Positions 59,770-64,000 of a stretch of 64,000 nt of DNA are shown here, piece after piece. Location: positions 3,162,001 to 3,226,000 of the forward strand of contig NZ_CP182422.1 in assembly GCF_051903075.1 (NCBI RefSeq), given 5' to 3'. Positions within the stretch are counted from its first letter, which is position 1. The number at the start of each line of letters is the position of its first letter. The notes below the pieces were generated by a model that saw only the letters and a list, made by a program, of their open reading frames with translations, had not been told where the DNA came from and did no database searches. Origin of the DNA: Embleya sp051903075. Its GTDB lineage: Bacteria > Actinomycetota > Actinomycetes > Streptomycetales > Streptomycetaceae. Position numbers and translations under genes: made by a program.

Positions 59770-60420
59770 TTGCCCATCCTGGTGATCACCGCCGTGGCCG
59801 CCGAGCGCGACGCCGTGCTCGGCGGTTCGCGTTCGTGGCGCATACCCGGCCCCGACGTGCTCGCGGTCGGCGCGGGCCCGGCGGCGGCCGCCGCGGGCAC
59901 CGCCACGGCGCTCGCGCGGGGCTCCTACGACCTGGTGGTCAACGCCGGTATCGGGGGCGGCTTCCCGGGGGTGGCGCCGGTCGGCTCGACCGTGCTCGCC
60001 ACCCGGGTGGTGGCGGCCGACCTGGGGGCGCAGACCGCCGACGGGTTCGTGTCGATCGAGGAACTGGGCTTCGGGACGAGCGGGTTCGAGGCGGACCCGC
60101 GACTGGTCACCCACGTGGGTGACATGTTGCGCGCCGCCGGCGTCCCGCTCGCCACCGGCCCCGCGCTCACCGTCTCCACGGTGACCGGAACCGCCGAGCG
60201 CGCCGCCGAGTTGGCCGCCCGCCACGCGGGAGCCGCGGTCGAGGGCATGGAGGGCTTCGGCGTGGCCACCGCCGCCGCGGCCCACGCGGTGCCGATGCTC
60301 GAACTGCGCACCGTCTCCAACGCCGTGGGCCCGCGCGATCGGGCGGCCTGGCGCATCCCGGACGCGCTGCGCGCACTCACCGCGGCCTTCGCCGCGCTCG
60401 AAGGGAGCCTTGTGCCGTGA
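59770..60420 (+). CDS. mqnB: Futalosine hydrolase
   Basis: Releases hypoxanthine from futalosine in the alternative menaquinone route. 216 aa of the nucleoside phosphorylase (PNP/MTAN) fold: ILVITAVAAERDAVLGG, LVVNAGIGGGFPG and AAVEGMEGFGVATAAAAHAV, where the Glu and Met bind the nucleoside. It starts with TTG, 3 nt after the lipoprotein stop, and overlaps the mqnD GTG. In S. coelicolor the neighbour of mqnB is likewise mqnD. Confidence 0.92.
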   Translation: MPILVITAVAAERDAVLGGSRSWRIPGPDVLAVGAGPAAAAAGTATALARGSYDLVVNAGIGGGFPGVAPVGSTVLATRVVAADLGAQTADGFVSIEELGFGTSGFEADPRLVTHVGDMLRAAGVPLATGPALTVSTVTGTAERAAELAARHAGAAVEGMEGFGVATAAAAHAVPMLELRTVSNAVGPRDRAAWRIPDALRALTAAFAALEGSLVP

Positions 60421-61253
60421 CCCTGTCGCTGGCCTATTCGCCGTGCCCGAACGACACGTTCGTCTTCCACGCCTGGACGCACGGTCTGCTTCCGGACGCG
60501 CCGCCCGTCGAGGTGCGCTACGCCGACATCGACATCACCAACGGCCTGGCCGAGCGCGGCGAGCTGGACCTGCTGAAGGTGTCCTACGCGGCGCTGCCGT
60601 GGGTGCTGGACGAGTACGCGCTGCTGCCCTGCGGCGGGGCGCTGGGGCGTGGTTGCGGCCCGCTCGTGCTGAGCCTGGGCACGAGCACCCCCGAGGCGCT
60701 GGCGGGCAAGGTGGTCGCGGTGCCGAGCGAACGCTCCACCGCGTACCTGCTGTTCCGGCTCTGGGCGGCGCGGCACGTGCCCGGAGGGGTCGGCGAGATC
60801 CGGGTGTTGCCGTTCCACGAGATCATGCCCGCGGTGCGCGACGGCGTGGTGGACGCGGGGCTTGTCATCCACGAGGCGCGCTTCACCTACACGCGGTACG
60901 GCCTGACCTGCCTCGCCGACATGGGCGACTGGTGGGAGTCGGACACCGGCCTGCCGATCCCGCTCGGCGCGATCATCGCCAAGCGCTCGCTGGACCTTTC
61001 CGCCCTGGCCGCCGCCGCGCGCGCCTCGGTCGAGCATGCCTGGGCCGACCCCGCCGCGTCGCGCGCCTATGTCCTGGAACACGCCCAGGAGATGGATCCG
61101 ACGGTCGCCGATCGGCACATCGGCCTGTACGTCAACGAGTTCACCCGCGACCTGGGCGCCGAAGGGCACGCGGCGGTGTCCGCACTGCTCGACCGCGCAG
61201 CCGCCGAGGGCCTGGTCCCGCCAGTCCCGGCCGGCGCCCTCGAACTCCCCTAG
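60417..61253 (+). CDS. mqnD: 1,4-Dihydroxy-6-naphthoate synthase
   Basis: Converts cyclic de-hypoxanthine futalosine to 1,4-dihydroxy-6-naphthoate. 278 aa, periplasmic-binding-protein-like fold. LAYSPCPNDTFVFHAW, KVSYAALPWVLDEYALL, GGALGRGCGPLV, HEARFTYTRYGLTCLADMG and TGLPIPLGAIIAKR match MqnD and not MqnA (chorismate dehydratase). GTG overlaps the mqnB stop (GTGA). No other mqn genes are in the window, so the pathway is split over the chromosome, as in other streptomycetes. Confidence 0.93.
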   Translation: MTLSLAYSPCPNDTFVFHAWTHGLLPDAPPVEVRYADIDITNGLAERGELDLLKVSYAALPWVLDEYALLPCGGALGRGCGPLVLSLGTSTPEALAGKVVAVPSERSTAYLLFRLWAARHVPGGVGEIRVLPFHEIMPAVRDGVVDAGLVIHEARFTYTRYGLTCLADMGDWWESDTGLPIPLGAIIAKRSLDLSALAAAARASVEHAWADPAASRAYVLEHAQEMDPTVADRHIGLYVNEFTRDLGAEGHAAVSALLDRAAAEGLVPPVPAGALELP

Positions 61254-61305
61254 GTCGTACGGGAGATCGCCGGGCGGGCCGCGTGGGCCCACCCGGCGCC
61301 CGTAC

Positions 61306-61689
61306 TCACGTGTCGAGTTCGTCGGCGACGGCGCGCAGCAGTTCGGCGACCTTCGCGGTGGCCCGCTTGTCGGGGTAACGGCCGCGCTCCAGCGTCTTGT
61401 CGACCCCCTCCAGGACCTTGAGCAGGTCCTGGATGATCGAACTCATCTCGTCGGGCTTCTTGCGGCTCGCGGCGACGACGGAGGGGCGCGGGTCCAGGAC
61501 ACGGAGCGAGAGGGCCTGTTCGCCGCGGCGCCCCTCGACGATCCCGAACTCGACCCGGGTACCGGGCTTGAGCGTGTCCAGGCCCTGCGGCAGTGCCGAC
61601 GCGTGCACGAACACGTCGCCTCCGTCGTCCCGGGACAAAAACCCGAAGCCCTTGTCGGTGTCGAACCACTTGACCTTGCCGGTGGGCAC
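61306..61689 (-). CDS. Cold-shock-domain protein with C-terminal helical region
   Basis: 127 aa. The cold-shock domain shows the RNA/DNA-binding motifs KVKWFDTDKGFGFLS and DVFVHASAL (RNP1 and RNP2). It continues after residue 70 with a Lys/Arg-rich linker and a helix (SSIIQDLLKVLEGVDKTLER). Simple Csp proteins are 65-70 aa, so this is an extended form. GTG at 61689 has GAGGTCTC upstream. It is convergent with mqnD. Confidence 0.9.
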   Translation of the reverse strand: MPTGKVKWFDTDKGFGFLSRDDGGDVFVHASALPQGLDTLKPGTRVEFGIVEGRRGEQALSLRVLDPRPSVVAASRKKPDEMSSIIQDLLKVLEGVDKTLERGRYPDKRATAKVAELLRAVADELDT

Positions 61690-61892
61690 GGGAGACCTCG
61701 ATCGTGTCGGGACGGCTTCGTCGGGACTTTTACGAGCATTTACCAGGCTGGGTGGGGCGCACACATCGAATCCGAGCAGGAACGCGTAGTGACCCCGTTC
61801 ACTCGTCCAGGCTAATGGTCGCCTTCTCGGCCGGACATCGGGATACCGCCCCGCGCGCGAGCGGGGCGGATCGGGGCATCTACCCTGGGTCG

Positions 61893-62129
61893 GTGTCCAA
61901 CGCATCCGCAGGCCCCGGCGACCGGCTCGTCCGCGTCGGCGCGCTGCTCTTCGCCCTCGGTACGGTCGCCACGCTCGCCACCGTCACCCCCATGCTGATC
62001 GGCGCGCACGCGCTGCCGACCGCGGTGTATCTGCTCAGCGCGCTGATGCCGGTCGGCTTCGCGATCGCCGCCGCGGGCCTGGTCAGGTCGATCCGTAGCC
62101 GCCGCCGTCCGGTGCCGAAGCTGCTCTGA
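61893..62129 (+). CDS. Small two-helix membrane protein
   Basis: 78 aa. VRVGALLFALGTVATLATVT and AVYLLSALMPVGFAIAAAGL are the helices, followed by a basic tail (RSIRSRRRPVPK). The GTG follows a -10-like TACCCT by 6 nt, so the mRNA is probably leaderless. Function is unknown. Confidence 0.65.
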   Translation: MSNASAGPGDRLVRVGALLFALGTVATLATVTPMLIGAHALPTAVYLLSALMPVGFAIAAAGLVRSIRSRRRPVPKLL

Positions 62130-62156
62130 TCCGCGCCGAGCCTCGGCGGCGTCGGC

Positions 62157-63593
62157 TCAGCGGTACGGCTCCGGGTCGGGCAGCAGTTCGTTCATCGCGC
62201 CCTCGCGGTAGCCGAGCGGGTCCACCTCGACCCGGGCGAAGCCCGCGTCGCGGACCGCGGCCAGGGCCGGTTCGTGGCCGGCCACGGCGCTGCTCAGCGC
62301 GGCGTCCACCTCGATCCGCGCGAACTGCCCCAGATCGCGCACGCGCAGGTTGCGCACCGCGATGCCGTCCCGGGCCAGCACCACCCGCAACGCGGTCTCC
62401 GCGCGTTCCACCCGGGCCAGCCGGGCCGGGGTGATCGCCACCCCGTAGGCGACCCGGCTGGACAGGCAGGCCGCGGCCGGCTTGTTCCAGGTGGGCAGCC
62501 CCCAGGTCCGACTGATCGCCCGGATCTGGGCCTTGGTCAATCCGGCGTCGAGCAGCGGGGTGACCGCGCCGGCCTCGGCCGCCGCGGCGATCCCGGGCCG
62601 AAAACCCGCGCGCGCGTCGTCCGCGTTGGTGCCCGTGGCCAGGTGCGCCATCCCCGCCGCGCGGGCCACGGGGGCGAGCACCGCCATCAGCTCCGTCTTG
62701 CAGAACCGGCACCGGTCGCCGTTGTTGTCGCGGTAGCCCGCCCGGGACATCTCGTCGCTGGGCACCAGCTCGTGCCGCACCCCCAGCTCGGCGGCGAAGG
62801 CCCGTGCGGCGTCGCGTTCGGCGGCCGGCAGGCTGGCCGAGTCGGTGGTCAGCGCGAGCACCTCGGCCGTCCCCAGGGTGCGTACCGCCGCCGCGAGCAG
62901 GAACGCCGAGTCGGCGCCGCCGGAGAACGCCACCGCGACGCTCCCGAGCGAGGCCAACCGCTCGCGCAGCGCGCCAAGACGCAGGTCGGCCACGTGCGCG
63001 TCCAGCCACGCGGGAAAGCCGGTCAGGTCCGGAAGCACCACGTCGGCCCCGGCCGCCCGCAGGTCCTCGGCGGAGATCGGCCCGGTGGCCACCCCGACCG
63101 CGATCGCGCCGGCCGCCCGGGCCCCGATCAGGTCGCCGAGGTGGTCGCCGACGTACACCCCCGCCCCCGACGCGCGCAGCGCCACGCCCTTCTGCTCGCC
63201 CCACAGATCGCCGACCAGGTGGTCCACGGCCAGGTCCAGATGATCCAGGTGCAGCCGGGCGTTGGGCTCGTGCTTGCCGGTGACCACCATGGTGCGACCG
63301 CCGTGGCGATGCACCGCGGCCAGCGCCTCGCGCGCACCGGGCAGCACGTCGGTGCCGTGCACGGCGTGGTGCGGATAGATCTCGCGATAGCGCGCGGCGA
63401 CGGCGCCCACCTCGTGCGCCGGGAACCAGTTCGCCACCTCCACCTCCAGCGGCGGCCCGAGCCGGGAGACGATCAGCGGGATGTCGATCGCCGCACCGGT
63501 CTCCGCGGCGAGCACGGACCATGCCGCCCCGATGCCGGGGCGCGAATCGACGAGCGTCATGTCCAGGTCGAAGCCAACGATGAGGGCATTCAC
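62157..63593 (-). CDS. HAD hydrolase fused to LarE-like sulfur transferase
   Basis: 478 aa in one continuous frame. Residues 1-200 are a HAD phosphatase with the nucleophile Asp in FDLDMTLVDS, then TMVVTGKHE and YVGDHLGDLIGARAAG. Residues 206-478 are a LarE-type PP-loop enzyme: FSGGADSAFLL (AMP-forming loop), a CRFCKTEL motif (Cys295, Cys298) and KPAAACLSSRVAYG (Cys376). LarE supplies sulfur for the nickel-pincer cofactor of lactate racemase, from a sacrificed Cys or a cluster. Usually the two proteins are separate, so the fusion is notable. GTG is the start. No larA, larB or larC is in the window. Confidence 0.9.
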   Translation of the reverse strand: MNALIVGFDLDMTLVDSRPGIGAAWSVLAAETGAAIDIPLIVSRLGPPLEVEVANWFPAHEVGAVAARYREIYPHHAVHGTDVLPGAREALAAVHRHGGRTMVVTGKHEPNARLHLDHLDLAVDHLVGDLWGEQKGVALRASGAGVYVGDHLGDLIGARAAGAIAVGVATGPISAEDLRAAGADVVLPDLTGFPAWLDAHVADLRLGALRERLASLGSVAVAFSGGADSAFLLAAAVRTLGTAEVLALTTDSASLPAAERDAARAFAAELGVRHELVPSDEMSRAGYRDNNGDRCRFCKTELMAVLAPVARAAGMAHLATGTNADDARAGFRPGIAAAAEAGAVTPLLDAGLTKAQIRAISRTWGLPTWNKPAAACLSSRVAYGVAITPARLARVERAETALRVVLARDGIAVRNLRVRDLGQFARIEVDAALSSAVAGHEPALAAVRDAGFARVEVDPLGYREGAMNELLPDPEPYR

Positions 63594-63770
63594 CCGTTCA
63601 GCCTACGACGCGGCACGACGCATGCCGATGACCCGTTTCCGGCCCCCGCCCCGATCCGAGCGGGTCGGCCGGACGGGCCACCCCTAGGGCATGGTCACCC
63701 ACAAGGGGTAGCGCGACGGGCGCCCTGATGCTGACGCGTCCGTTATGTCGGCCGTCGTAGCGTCGAGGAC

Positions 63771-63980
63771 ATGAGCACGATGACGCATCTCCCCGCCCAC
63801 GGTTCCCTGCGAATTCCCGCGCTGCGCGGCTCGGCCCCCGCCGCGATCCCGTTCGCCGACCTGGTCCGCGCCCGGCTGCGCGGGCCCGCGCACACGAGCG
63901 CGCGGATCGCGCGCGGCACGTGGATCTTCACGAGCACCGCGGTGCGGGTCACCCTGCTCGGCCGGCACGCGGTGCCGTGA
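63771..63980 (+). CDS. Small basic protein of unknown function
   Basis: 69 aa, rich in Arg and Ala, with no recognised motif. Coding is supported by third-position GC and by a -10-like TAGCGT 7 nt before the ATG (63771), again implying a leaderless mRNA. A second ATG at 63780 is possible. It is divergent from the HAD-LarE gene. Confidence 0.6.
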   Translation: MSTMTHLPAHGSLRIPALRGSAPAAIPFADLVRARLRGPAHTSARIARGTWIFTSTAVRVTLLGRHAVP

Positions 63981-64000
63981 CCGCGCGCCCGACCGCCCCC

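Noticed and set aside
60417..61253. MqnA (chorismate dehydratase) as the identity of this gene
   Set aside because: SPCPNDTFVFHAW and HEARFTYTRYGL are MqnD signatures, and the neighbour is mqnB as expected for mqnD.

Overview
The window is about 71-74% GC and reads as chromosome from a streptomycete-type actinomycete (Streptomyces or a close relative such as Embleya, Yinghuangia or Kitasatospora). Supporting this are GTG starts, several promoters whose -10 element lies 6-9 nt from the start codon (leaderless mRNAs), a mycothiol-type enzyme, the futalosine menaquinone genes mqnB-mqnD, an NsdA-like regulator, and a DtxR/IdeR repressor with a matching iron box. No rRNA, tRNA, transposase, integrase, prophage or CRISPR array was found. 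Most genes look like conserved core genes.

Layout. 1-6312: a P450 (cut by the window edge) and a TetR regulator face a four-gene operon of alpha-methylacyl-CoA racemase, nitroreductase, SDR and a FadD19-like acyl-CoA ligase. This looks like steroid or branched-lipid catabolism, and the divergent gap holds two inverted repeats. 6313-6895: six copies of a short interspersed element. 6896-15040: DUF2797 protein, an anchored protein, a double carboxymuconolactone decarboxylase-like gene behind a MerR-type promoter, GNAT, AraC, an NmrA-like/DUF1772/DUF1772 group, and the RNA ligase rtcB. 15041-27874: purU, a lipoprotein, a uroporphyrinogen-III-synthase/winged-helix fusion, an NsdA-like regulator, a prim-pol-like protein, the DtxR repressor, a photolyase, a UPF0309 sugar isomerase and a hotdog-like protein. 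27875-30592: a possible self-contained small transcription unit (promoter, 12-codon ORF, three-way-junction hairpin), then pdxH and citA. 30593-37005: an FhuF-like reductase under an iron box, amino-acid permease with a divergent threonine/serine dehydratase, cutA, and an HTH/TPR regulator divergent from an anti-sigma-like ATPase.

37006-38386 is a 1.4 kb region without recognisable genes, built around a perfect inverted repeat with 376-bp arms and a 391-bp spacer. It is the most unusual object in the window. 38387-52975: a large FAD/Fe-S oxidoreductase, serC, a secreted propeller-like protein, a BKACE-type enzyme, a 28-residue membrane peptide, a mycothiol-dependent enzyme, an MFS exporter with a MarR regulator, an AzgA-type purine permease, a DUF2530 protein and a CtpE-like P-type ATPase. 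52917-64000: a sacsin-like ATP-binding protein, a one-module OAA/ESA-2-type lectin, DUF3027, an MFS protein, a DUF2771 lipoprotein, mqnB-mqnD, a cold-shock-domain protein, and a HAD-LarE fusion.

Links within the window. The DtxR repressor (23939-24628) probably acts on the iron box at 31560-31578. The permease and dehydratase probably form an amino-acid uptake and breakdown pair. mqnB and mqnD overlap and supply two steps of menaquinone synthesis. Eight strong hairpins sit where convergent genes meet or units end. All gene functions are read from protein motifs and remembered families; no database was searched.
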